A DNA stretch of 64,000 nt from Methylobacterium sp. GXS13 (GTDB lineage: Bacteria; Pseudomonadota; Alphaproteobacteria; Rhizobiales; Beijerinckiaceae). The stretch is from positions 124,001-188,000 of the forward strand of contig NZ_LKKO01000036.1 in the NCBI RefSeq assembly GCF_001455965.1, given 5' to 3'. A model generated the notes under the pieces. That model made no database searches. It saw only the letters and a program-made list of their open reading frames with translations, and was not told where the DNA came from. Each line of letters opens with the position of its first letter. Positions within the stretch are counted from its first letter, which is position 1. A program made the position numbers and the translations under genes. Positions 36,864 through 46,136 of the stretch are shown here, piece after piece.

Positions 36864-37590
36864 GGGCCGTCCCGCGCGCCGGACCCCGGGCGAAAGCCTG
36901 CCAAGCCCATCCGAAGCCGAGGCCGATCAGCAGCCAGAAGACGAAGCTGATCGCCAGCGACCGGGCCGCGAACTGTGCCGCCAGCGCCGCCGGAAGCTCG
37001 GAGGCGGCCTCGGGTGCCTGCGGCGCGCCAACCACGTGCGGGGCGATGATCAGCACGAGCCCGCCCATAGTGGCGATCAGCGAGCGCCGGATCGCGATCA
37101 GGTACAGGCCCATGCCGGTGGCGGCCGCCGTCATCACCCACCACGCTTGTCGGGTGGCCAGTGGCGCGGCCTCGCTGCCCGGCAGTTCCGGCGGCAACCC
37201 GAGTCCCGGGGCGAGGGCGACGCTGGCGAAGCCCGCGATCGCGAAGGCGACGCCCACCTGCCGGGTCGGCTCCCGACCGCAGGCGAGGATCGCCGCACCG
37301 AGCAACAGGGCATAGCCCACCGCGCCAACGAGGGTCGCCAACGCCGTGAACGCCATACGAGGCAGGCCCTCGCCGGGCTGCCACTCGGGCGCGGTATCCG
37401 GCGCGGCGTGATCGTGTCCGGCATGAGCCAGGACGATCGGGAGGCCGCGCTCGGCCTGATGCGTCTCGTGATTCTCGTAACGCTCGGCCGCCACGATGAG
37501 CGGCGAAGTCAGCGTCAACTCAAGGCCAGTCACGACGACGGCCGCGAGGAAGCCGGCGGCCAGAGCCGCCGACAGAAGCCGGATGATCAT
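36856..37590 (-). CDS. cbtA: Cobalt transporter subunit CbtA
   Basis: CbtA is a membrane protein with about five hydrophobic helices that, with CbtB, is a predicted cobalt transporter, usually under cobalamin riboswitches. The 244-residue product begins MIIRLLSAALAAGFLAAVVV (helix 1), has a His-rich loop (LAHAGHDHAAPD) before helix 2, and further helices at about residues 75-100, 110-130, 155-185 and 210-235. It lies 16 bp after cbtB. Assignment rests on length, topology, the metal-ligand loop and strong context. Confidence 0.88.
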   Translation of the reverse strand: MIIRLLSAALAAGFLAAVVVTGLELTLTSPLIVAAERYENHETHQAERGLPIVLAHAGHDHAAPDTAPEWQPGEGLPRMAFTALATLVGAVGYALLLGAAILACGREPTRQVGVAFAIAGFASVALAPGLGLPPELPGSEAAPLATRQAWWVMTAAATGMGLYLIAIRRSLIATMGGLVLIIAPHVVGAPQAPEAASELPAALAAQFAARSLAISFVFWLLIGLGFGWAWQAFARGPARGTAHA

Positions 37591-37606
37591 CCCTGGGGTA
37601 GGGGCG

Positions 37607-37789
37607 TCAGTGGCAGGGAAAGTTCTGGGTATGCCGGAAATCGTGCGCGGCGTTGTGCAGCGCGATCGCCGGCGAGAAGCCCGCCATGAACAGCAGGCCG
37701 AGGCCCAGGAAGGCCGCCAGCGCAACGGCGACCGGGCGCTCCGCGGCGCGGGGGCCGGTGGTGACGGGGGCAAGGGTCGAGGTGGTCAT
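37607..37789 (-). CDS. cbtB: Cobalt transporter subunit CbtB
   Basis: The 60-residue product has a single transmembrane helix (AVALAAFLGLGLLFMAGF, residues 21-38) and a C-terminal cluster of histidines (HNAAHDFRH...CH), the hallmark of CbtB. A GGAGA site lies 7 bases before MTTSTLAP; an ATG two codons upstream is an alternative. It is the first gene after the cobalamin riboswitch, so its expression should fall when cobalamin is plentiful. Confidence 0.9.
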   Translation of the reverse strand: MTTSTLAPVTTGPRAAERPVAVALAAFLGLGLLFMAGFSPAIALHNAAHDFRHTQNFPCH

Positions 37790-37831
37790 CAACATGTCTC
37801 CAGCCGCCCCACCGGCGGCATTGCGGGATCT

Positions 37832-38003
37832 CATCGCGACGGCAGGTCTCCTGGCTCGCGGCTCGGCGCGCCTGCCGCCTTCCCGGATCGCTCCGGTGGC
37901 CACTGGCAGACGCTCGCCGCTCACAGTTGCGGGGGCAGCCGCGGATTCGGAACTTGCGTTCCTCACCGCATTCCCTTTTCACCCCGTCGCCGGGGCACCG
38001 TCA
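37832..38003 (-). promoter_or_regulatory. Cobalamin (adenosylcobalamin) riboswitch
   Basis: On the minus strand the leader of cbtB reads GGTGCC-type 5' end, GAATGCGGTG, the core GGCTGCCCCCGCAACTGTGA, and the B12 box AGCCAGGAGACCTGCC (37855-37840), in the order and spacing (about 170 nt) of the cobalamin riboswitch. It ends about 40 bases before the cbtB start. In this class ligand binding usually hides the ribosome-binding site or causes termination. It should control cbtB-cbtA-DUF1636-cobW-cobN-cobG-cobH-cobI-cobJ. Confidence 0.95.
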
Positions 38004-38010
38004 CGCCATC

Positions 38011-38039
38011 GTTGTAGACGCATGACAGCTCTCGCACAA
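38011..38039 (-). promoter_or_regulatory. Sigma-70-like promoter of the cob operon
   Basis: TTGTGC (38039-38034) and TACAAC (38016-38011) are separated by exactly 17 bases on the minus strand. A start site about 7 bases further would fall at 38004, right where the riboswitch begins. The elements are moderate matches to consensus, but the fit with the riboswitch end supports them. Confidence 0.6.
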
Positions 38040-38242
38040 CGGAGGCGCGGCGGAATCGTTTCCGACCCTTCAGGAAACGGCGCGGACATGCAGGTCGAGC
38101 GGCGGCGACGGGACGGCAACCGTTTCCGTGAGCGGGACGCCAAGATGGGATTGTACCCCCAGCGCACCCTCAGCGGCGCGAGCCGTGGCGACCGCATCCT
38201 GACGGTCCCGGCTGCAGCATTCTACCCGAACACAAGAGCGTG

Positions 38243-39277
38243 ATGTCGATGCGTACCTTGTCGCTGGTCTTGTCGCCGGTCCTAGCAGTCCTGGCGGCTG
38301 CGTCCTTACCTGCCCGGGCCGATGACAGCGTTGTCGCGCTCGCGGCCGGCGGCCTCGTTCTGGAGAAGACCGACAAAATCGCTTTGGTCTCCGAGGATCT
38401 ATACCTGTCGGAGAAAGCCGTGCGGATCGACTACCGGCTCCGCAATCTGACCGACACGGATGTCGAGACGACCATCGCATTCCCGATGCCCGACATCACC
38501 GGGGATCCCGCGCGGCTCGCCTCGATCCCTGATCCGGCGCATGACAATTTCCTCCGGCTCGCCACCACGGTCGAGGGCCAGCCTGCGGCCTCGCAGGTCG
38601 AGCAACGCGCCTTCTCGCTCCGGAATGGAAAGACGCCGATCGACATCACCGATCGGCTGAGAGCCCTGTCCATTCCGCTGGTGCCGACCGTCGAGGCGAC
38701 GGAGGAGGCCTTGCGCCGCCTCGGCGAGACCCAGCGTTTGGCCCTGATTGCGGACGGCATCCTGGTGCGGCAGGAGCACAAGGACGGCACGCTCGCGGAT
38801 GTGCCGCTCTGGACACTCACATCGACGTTCTGGCGCCGGCAGGTTTTCCCGGCCGGCCGGGAGATCGCGGTCCGGCAGAGCTACGTGCCAAGCCTGGGTG
38901 GACAATCCAGCCTGTCCTACGGCTCCCCGGACCTGGATCCGCCGCGGAAGGCTCAGTACGCGAACCGGTACTGCACGGATCCCGCGTTCGAGAAAGCGGC
39001 CCAAGCCCTGTACCGCCGGGCGAGCGCCGACGGCAGCCGCGCGTTCCAGGCCTATGAGCAGAATCTCTCCTACGTGATTGCCTCCGGCGACAAAGAGGCC
39101 GGGCCAATCGGGACGTTCAGGCTGATCGTAGACAAGGGCGATCCGGCGACCTTGGTCTCGTTCTGCGCGCCCAACGCGAAGAAGATCGGCCCGACAACCT
39201 TCGAGTCGATCCTGAAGGACCACGTGCCCCAACGCGATATCGATGTCCTGTTCCTGAAAATCGGGACGGGCGATTGA
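38243..39277 (+). CDS. DUF4424 family exported protein
   Basis: The product of about 344 residues has a signal peptide (LSLVLSPVLAVLAAASLPARA) and a mature start ADDSVVALAAGGLVLEKTD. Segments such as SEDLYLSEKAVRIDYRLRN and TTIAFPMPD are typical of DUF4424, a family of periplasmic proteins of unknown function. Two cysteines (in NRYCTD and VSFCAPN) may form a disulfide. GTG 38240, ATG 38243 and ATG 38249 are all possible starts. It is divergent from the riboswitch promoter and stands alone. Confidence 0.8.
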   Translation: MSMRTLSLVLSPVLAVLAAASLPARADDSVVALAAGGLVLEKTDKIALVSEDLYLSEKAVRIDYRLRNLTDTDVETTIAFPMPDITGDPARLASIPDPAHDNFLRLATTVEGQPAASQVEQRAFSLRNGKTPIDITDRLRALSIPLVPTVEATEEALRRLGETQRLALIADGILVRQEHKDGTLADVPLWTLTSTFWRRQVFPAGREIAVRQSYVPSLGGQSSLSYGSPDLDPPRKAQYANRYCTDPAFEKAAQALYRRASADGSRAFQAYEQNLSYVIASGDKEAGPIGTFRLIVDKGDPATLVSFCAPNAKKIGPTTFESILKDHVPQRDIDVLFLKIGTGD

Positions 39278-39444
39278 GGCGCCGTTTTGCATCGGCGGCA
39301 AACGGCTGAGTTCCTTTCCGGAGCTGATCCGCGCGGCGGCCGAAGCGCCCAGGCTTGACGGGCCCGTCCCGATGCGGGCACCGCCGGGCGCACCGTTCGG
39401 CCGTGTCCCCGGCGCGACCGGCCCAGATCCGCCCCGGAGACATG

Positions 39445-40797
39445 ATGGCCCCGGCAGACGCTTCGAATCTCGCCCTCGTCGAACTCGCCGTCGGCCGCCC
39501 GTCGCGGGCTGTGGTGATCGACGGCACGACGTGGCTGGAGATCGATCTCGCCGGCCGCTTCCCCGTCCATTCCGTCACCGTGGTCCTGGGCGAGGCCGGG
39601 ACGCCGGCGGCCGACCACGCGATCCAGTTCTCACGGGACGGCACTGCCTGGACGGAGCCCGGCATCACGTCGAGGCGGGTTGCGGCGAATACCGGCACGG
39701 CGGTGATAGAGGCTGACGAGCGCGCCTGGGCGAGGCTGGTTCGCGTCGCGGTGTCGAAGACCGCCCCCGTCGTCGCGGCGCGGGTTTGGTCCGAGGCGGC
39801 GGCGATCGACCTGATCGCGCTGCGGGCGACGCTCGACCTCGACGTGACGCTCCTCAACGAGAAGCCGGGGGCCAACCGTTACATCGCCTACAGCCTCGAG
39901 AGTGGAGCCGATCGGGTCAGCCGCACCCTCGTCGGCCTGTCGCTGTTCGAGAACGGTGCGTTCGGCAATTGCCTCGTCCAGTACATCATCGCGATCTCGG
40001 TGGCGAAGGCACTGAATCTGAAATACATCAAGGTTCCGAAGGTCGACCGCAGCAAGGTGATCTTCCTGACCGAGCGGCTCACCCGCGACGGCATCACCTT
40101 CATTCCGCCGGACGCGGACCTGCCGGCGGACGGCTACTTCCTCTCCGGTCTTTATTTCGATCCGACACAGTTCCAGCGGCTCGTGGGACTCCATACGCCG
40201 CCGGACTCGCAGGCGATCATCCAAGAGATCATCCGCCCGCTATTCAACGGGCTGCCGGCGACCTTCCCGAAGAAGCCCGACGACCAGCTCCTGATCCATA
40301 TCCGATCGGGCGACATCTTCAGCACCTGGGTCGATCCGCACTATCCGCAGCCGCCTTTCGCCTTTTACCGCATGGTCATCGACCGGCTGCACAGCGAGGG
40401 TCGGATCCGGTCGGTGAAGCTGGTCTTCGAAAACCGGCTGAACCCGGTGATCGCCGAGGTTGAGGCCTATGCGAAAGGTCTCGGCCTGCCCGTGGAGATA
40501 CAGAGCGAGTCGCTCGTGGCCGATGTCGCGGCCCTGGTGGGCGGACGCTACCTCGTCTTCGGCCTGGGCACCTTCGGCCCGGCGATCTGCCACCTGTCGG
40601 ACACGGTCGAGCAGGTGTTCTACTTCGCGTCCAATTGGCCGCAGGCTTTCCACGGCATCGAGACTATCCGCAAGCTGGTGGAGGTCCGGGACATCGAGGG
40701 CCGCTACATGAAGGTCGGCGAGTGGCAGAACACCGATGCTCAGCGCCGCATGATGATCGATTACCCGGCCGAGGCGCTGGCCTTCGACGACACCTGA
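39445..40797 (+). CDS. Fucosyltransferase-like glycosyltransferase with N-terminal beta-sandwich-like domain
   Basis: The 450-residue product has two parts. Residues about 1-120 look like a discoidin/F5-8C-type beta-sandwich (TTWLEIDLAGRFPVHSVTV, IQFSRDGTAWTE). Residues about 160-440 contain an HxRxGD motif (LLIHIRSGDIF), followed by QPPFAFYRMVID and a C-terminal LVFGLGTFGPAICHLS, a layout seen in fucosyltransferase-like (GT11/GT23-related) enzymes. No signal peptide or membrane helix is seen, so it probably acts in the cytoplasm on a surface-polysaccharide or glycan precursor. The start at ATG 39445 has GGAG 5 bases upstream. The family is a motif-level inference; donor and acceptor are unknown. 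Confidence 0.65.
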   Translation: MAPADASNLALVELAVGRPSRAVVIDGTTWLEIDLAGRFPVHSVTVVLGEAGTPAADHAIQFSRDGTAWTEPGITSRRVAANTGTAVIEADERAWARLVRVAVSKTAPVVAARVWSEAAAIDLIALRATLDLDVTLLNEKPGANRYIAYSLESGADRVSRTLVGLSLFENGAFGNCLVQYIIAISVAKALNLKYIKVPKVDRSKVIFLTERLTRDGITFIPPDADLPADGYFLSGLYFDPTQFQRLVGLHTPPDSQAIIQEIIRPLFNGLPATFPKKPDDQLLIHIRSGDIFSTWVDPHYPQPPFAFYRMVIDRLHSEGRIRSVKLVFENRLNPVIAEVEAYAKGLGLPVEIQSESLVADVAALVGGRYLVFGLGTFGPAICHLSDTVEQVFYFASNWPQAFHGIETIRKLVEVRDIEGRYMKVGEWQNTDAQRRMMIDYPAEALAFDDT

Positions 40798-40800
40798 CGC

Positions 40801-42390
40801 TCAGGGCGTGTCCTTGAGGCGCTCGGCCGGCGCCCCGGCCGGAGGCGCGGAGCCGGCCTCGCGCGCCTTCAGGGCGTCCTGATAGAGGTTCTGGACATCG
40901 CGCTTGAAGGCGGCCCGGGAATCGTCACGGGAATAGAACATGTGCCCCCCGGGATAGACCGCAAGGCTTAGCCGACCGGCGCCGTAGGCCGGGACCTGCG
41001 CCAGCAGCAGTTTCGAGGCGTAGTACGGCGTGACGAGATCGGTGAAGCCGTGGGCCACCAGCACCCGCAGGTGTCCGTCCAGCGCGAGGGCACCCTTGAG
41101 GTTCGAGAGCACCTCCGGCGCCTGCCGGCCCGAGCCCCAGCTCCAACCGCGGTTCACCGCGTTGCTCAGCAACTCGTAACGCAGGTTCGGCACAGGCCAT
41201 TTCAGCGTGCGCGCGTAGAGGTCGATCATCGCGCTGGTCAGCGGAGCCTGGAGCGCCGTGAGCTGCGGATCCTCAAAGCTCGCCTGCGCAGCGTCCGGAT
41301 TCGGGTCCCAACCCGTGATGCCGGTGTCGTAGGCGCTGGTGACGCGGCCTTCCGTGCGGTCGACCTCCCGCTGGATGCTGCGGGTGGAGAGGCGCCCGGC
41401 CTGGGCGCGGACGAAAGCCGGATCGAAGCCCGTGAGCGGCGCGACCTTGTCGGTTATCCGGGCGACGGCGCCCGTATCGCTCGGGCCCTTGAGCAGGTCA
41501 CTCAGATACGGCCCGGCCGCGTAGGCCTCAGCCTCGCTGAGCAGCGCCGGGGTCGGGATGGTGCCGGCCAGCTCCAGCGCACCGGCGGCCAGGGAGGGCA
41601 GCTTCAGCACGTAGCCCCACGGGTTCGCCCGCGGAGTCTCGAGCCAGCCGAAGTCCAGGACGGGCGAGAGCAGCACCATCCCTGAGAGTCCGATCCCGAT
41701 CTCTTCCTGCAGCTTCTCGGTGATCAGCGGCCCTCGGAAGCCGCCATAGCTCTCGCCGACGTAAAATTTTGGGCTCGCCATCCGCTCGTTGACCCGCAGG
41801 TAGCGGGCGATGACGGCGGCGAGCGTCGAAGCATCGCTGTCGATGCTCCAGTAGGTCTTGCCGTTGCCGTCGCTGGCGCGGCTGTAGCCGGTGCCGACCG
41901 GATCGATGAAGACGAGGTCGGTGAAGTCGAGCCAAGTGCCGTCGTTCGGCGTCAGCGCCACTGCTTGGGACGGACTGATGCTGGTGCCGCCGGTGGGCAG
42001 TCGCCAGGGGCCGATCGCGCCGATATTCAGGTAGGCCGAGGCCGCGCCCGGACCTCCGTTGATCGCGAAGGTGACCGGTCGTGCGCGCCCGGCCTCCGGG
42101 GCCATGGTGTAGGCGACATAGGCGATCTCGGCCTGGAGCTTCCCGGCCTCGTCGACGAGGGGCAAGCTGCCGGCCGTGGCGGTGAAGTCGAGGGTCCGTC
42201 CGTCGGGGAGCGTGATGCTCTGCCGGGTGGTCGAATCCGGCGGCAGGCGGCGGCCTTCCGGGCCCCGCGGTGCCGGCTTCGCCTCGGCCTGTAGCCCCGC
42301 ATGGTGGGCGTCCTGCGCCTGGAGCGGCAACGGCGCCGTCGCCAGGGTGAAGCCGAGCGCGAGGCGCGCGAGACGCTTGTTGAGGAGCAC
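40801..42390 (-). CDS. Exported serine carboxypeptidase-like protein (peptidase S10)
   Basis: The 529-residue product has a signal peptide (ALGFTLATAPLPLQAQ) and an alpha/beta-hydrolase fold of the S10 type: oxyanion segment INGGPGAAS, nucleophile motif GESYGG, Asp in HGFTDLVTP and His in YPGGHMFYS, the complete Ser-Asp-His triad. It should cleave C-terminal residues from peptides in the periplasm; a lipase or acyl-hydrolase activity is an alternative. The GTG start at 42390 is 2 bases after the holC stop, with a GAAGG site 7 bases upstream, so it is coupled to holC. Confidence 0.85.
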   Translation of the reverse strand: MLLNKRLARLALGFTLATAPLPLQAQDAHHAGLQAEAKPAPRGPEGRRLPPDSTTRQSITLPDGRTLDFTATAGSLPLVDEAGKLQAEIAYVAYTMAPEAGRARPVTFAINGGPGAASAYLNIGAIGPWRLPTGGTSISPSQAVALTPNDGTWLDFTDLVFIDPVGTGYSRASDGNGKTYWSIDSDASTLAAVIARYLRVNERMASPKFYVGESYGGFRGPLITEKLQEEIGIGLSGMVLLSPVLDFGWLETPRANPWGYVLKLPSLAAGALELAGTIPTPALLSEAEAYAAGPYLSDLLKGPSDTGAVARITDKVAPLTGFDPAFVRAQAGRLSTRSIQREVDRTEGRVTSAYDTGITGWDPNPDAAQASFEDPQLTALQAPLTSAMIDLYARTLKWPVPNLRYELLSNAVNRGWSWGSGRQAPEVLSNLKGALALDGHLRVLVAHGFTDLVTPYYASKLLLAQVPAYGAGRLSLAVYPGGHMFYSRDDSRAAFKRDVQNLYQDALKAREAGSAPPAGAPAERLKDTP

Positions 42391-42392
42391 GA

Positions 42393-42845
42393 TCAAGCCT
42401 TCTTGTTCCAGCGGCCCGAATCGTCCTGCTGCCAGTAGGCGACGGCATGACCCGCCTCCTTGGCCTGGCGCCACTGCTCGCGGGCGCGCAGCAGGGCGTC
42501 CTGGTCGGTCCCGTCGAACAGGATGCAGATCCGCTCGTAGCTCTCTGCGTCGGGCGGCAAGTCGGCGCCCTCGACCAGGAACCGGATCGAGGCGGTGTTG
42601 GGGTTCACGTCGCGCAGGGTCAGCACCACCGGCTGGCCGGCCGCATCGGGATCCCGGTCGGTGCCGTGCGGCAGGAAGCTTTCGTCGGAATAGGTCCAGA
42701 GGTGGTCGTCGAGGGCCTGCAGCCGCTCCTCGGTGGCCGCCTGGATCGCGGCCTGCCAGCCCCGGCCGAGCGAGCGCTCGACGAGGTTCGGCAGCACCTT
42801 CTCCAGCGGCTGGCGCTGCATATGGTAGAACAGGATCTCGGTCAC
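42393..42845 (-). CDS. holC: DNA polymerase III subunit chi
   Basis: HolC (chi) links the clamp-loader complex to SSB. The 150-residue product begins TEILFYHMQRQPLEKVLPNLVERSL and has DHLWTYSDESFLPHG and the C-terminal RWNKKA found in alphaproteobacterial chi proteins. The start codon is GTG. It lies between pyrG and the peptidase gene; in many alphaproteobacteria holC instead follows pepA. The peptidase start 2 bases downstream suggests cotranscription. Confidence 0.92.
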   Translation of the reverse strand: MTEILFYHMQRQPLEKVLPNLVERSLGRGWQAAIQAATEERLQALDDHLWTYSDESFLPHGTDRDPDAAGQPVVLTLRDVNPNTASIRFLVEGADLPPDAESYERICILFDGTDQDALLRAREQWRQAKEAGHAVAYWQQDDSGRWNKKA

Positions 42846-42911
42846 GATCCGACCGATATAGGGTTCAGACCCGCCACGCGAGCAGCGGCGCGCCGCCGCG
42901 CCTCGCCTGTC

Positions 42912-44834
<1,923 letters not shown>

Positions 44835-44858
44835 TTAACCCGGCATCCGTTTCAGCCG

Positions 44859-44884
44859 TGCGCGCCCGAATGGGGCGCGCGGTG
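44859..44884 (-). terminator. GC-rich hairpin after secG
   Basis: GCGCGCCC and GGGCGCGC arms close on a short loop immediately after the secG stop codon. It lacks a T-tract, so it may stabilise the mRNA end rather than terminate transcription. Confidence 0.4.
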
Positions 44885-44886
44885 CG

Positions 44887-45288
44887 TCAGCGCGACTGCG
44901 GCGCTTCGGGCACGGCCGGCTGGGCCGGAGCGGTCGCGGGCGCCCGGTCCTGCTGCTGGCGCAGGGTGTCGAGCAGATTGTCTGCCCCGGTCGGCTGCTT
45001 GGCCGGCTGGCCGGCGGGCGTCGACGCGCCAGTGTCGAGGATCGACTTCGGCGCCGCCGAGCGGTGCGACATCACGGCGAGCAGCATGCTGGTGGCGAAG
45101 AACAGGGCGGCCAGGATTGCGGTCGCGCGCGTCAGCGCGTTGGCCTGGCCGCGGCCGGTCATGAAGCCGCCGACGCCACCACCGCCGCCACCGCCGAGGC
45201 CCAGCCCGCCCTCGGAGCGCTGCAGCAGCACGACGCCGATCAGCGCCAGGACGATGATGAGGTGGACGACGATCAGGACGGTCTGCAT
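44887..45288 (-). CDS. secG: Preprotein translocase subunit SecG
   Basis: SecG is the small accessory subunit of the SecYEG channel. The 133-residue product has two transmembrane helices (VLIVVHLIIVLALIGVVLL, residues 4-22; and ATAILAALFFATSMLLAVMS, about residues 55-74). They flank the conserved cytosolic loop QRSEGGLGLGGGGGG...FMTGRGQANALTRAT. A Pro/Ala/Gln-rich C-terminal extension is typical for alphaproteobacteria. A GGA site lies 6 bases before MQTVLIVV. In relatives the order tpiA-secG-pyrG is contiguous; here ppk2 and an NTF2-like gene are placed between tpiA and secG. Confidence 0.95.
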   Translation of the reverse strand: MQTVLIVVHLIIVLALIGVVLLQRSEGGLGLGGGGGGGVGGFMTGRGQANALTRATAILAALFFATSMLLAVMSHRSAAPKSILDTGASTPAGQPAKQPTGADNLLDTLRQQQDRAPATAPAQPAVPEAPQSR

Positions 45289-45549
45289 CGGTGTTCCGGA
45301 ATCTGGTTCGGCTTCGCGCGTCGGTCCTGACAGGCCGGTCCGGCGGCGGGCGCGGGGCGGCCGGTGCCAAGCATTCGACTTGGTACGCCGGTCGCAAATC
45401 TGCGCCGGCCATACACCACTCGCCGGCTGCCGCCAACTTGACGATCGCCCCCCGGCTGTTCCCGACAGCCCTCGCGCCCGAGTGCCCGTCGTGTTCTTTC
45501 GGCGGGAAGGGTGGCTCACCGAACACGCCGCCCGCCCGGGAGGCTCGTC

Positions 45550-46020
45550 ATGACCATCTCACGCCGTTCGGCGCTCGCCGCCGCGTTCGCCATCGCTGCC
45601 GCCGCGCCGATCCTGATACATGCGGGGCCCGTCATCGCAGCCAAACCGGGCGACTCCGCCCTGGGCACCGACGTCGAAGCGGCAGTGGACAACCTGACCA
45701 AGGCCCTGCTCGCCGCGGATGGCACCGCCCTGGACGCGCTCACCCTCGACGGCTTGAGCTACGGCCATTCCAGCGGCGTGGTGCAGGACAAGGCCGCCTT
45801 CATCGAGGCGTTGACCAGCGGCCGTTCGCGCTTCCCGAGCATCACCCTGTCGGATCGCTCGGCCTCGGTGATCGGCGACGACGCCATCGTCCGCCACGTC
45901 TTCACGGGCGAGACCATCTCGGGCGGCAAGACCGCACCGGTCCATATCGGCGTGCTGCAGGTCTGGCGCCGGGACGGCTCCCGCTGGCGGTTGATGGCGC
46001 GCCAGGCATTCAAGCTCTGA
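45550..46020 (+). CDS. Exported NTF2/SnoaL-like protein
   Basis: The 156-residue product has a twin-arginine-type signal (ISRRSALAAAFAIAAAAPILIHA). Its mature domain has the NTF2-like cone-fold pattern used in DUF4440/SnoaL proteins: VDNLTKALLAADGTALDALTL, LSYGHSSGVVQDKAAFIEAL, VIGDDAIVRHVFTGE, LQVWRRDGSRWRLMARQAF. Such domains bind small molecules or act as isomerase-like enzymes; the ligand is unknown. A GGGAGG site lies 6 bases before the ATG. It stands alone between secG (divergent) and ppk2 (convergent). Confidence 0.8.
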   Translation: MTISRRSALAAAFAIAAAAPILIHAGPVIAAKPGDSALGTDVEAAVDNLTKALLAADGTALDALTLDGLSYGHSSGVVQDKAAFIEALTSGRSRFPSITLSDRSASVIGDDAIVRHVFTGETISGGKTAPVHIGVLQVWRRDGSRWRLMARQAFKL

Positions 46021-46031
46021 CGCGCTTCAGG

Positions 46032-46076
46032 GCTTCGTCCCGAAATATGGCCACCGGCTTTCGGAGTGGACGATGC
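46032..46076. repeat. Dispersed palindromic repeat, copy 3 (reverse orientation)
   Basis: Its reverse complement starts GCATCGTCC, contains TCCGAAAGCC and GGCCA, and ends CGGGACGAAGC; 33 of 45 positions match copy 1 by hand alignment. It lies 12 bp after the stop of the NTF2-like gene, in the convergent gap before ppk2. Confidence 0.65.
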
Positions 46077-46081
46077 GCGTT

Positions 46082-46124
46082 AAAAAAAGCGCGCATCGTG
46101 CCGGATCCAAGGCCCGGCACGATG
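46082..46124 (-). terminator. Intrinsic terminator of ppk2
   Basis: Read on the minus strand, an 11-bp perfect stem (CATCGTGCCGG with CCGGCACGATG, 46124-46094) and a 9-base loop are followed after CGCGC by TTTTTTT (46088-46082). It begins 13 bases after the ppk2 stop. A second hairpin (46070-46079 with 46090-46099) shares part of the distal arm and could compete with it. Confidence 0.6.
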
Positions 46125-46136
46125 GACTGAGCGCGG

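Noticed and set aside
46070..46099. Intrinsic terminator for the plus-strand NTF2-like gene
   Set aside because: The stem is strong but its T-tract lies only on the minus strand, so it is assigned as part of the ppk2 terminator region rather than a plus-strand terminator.
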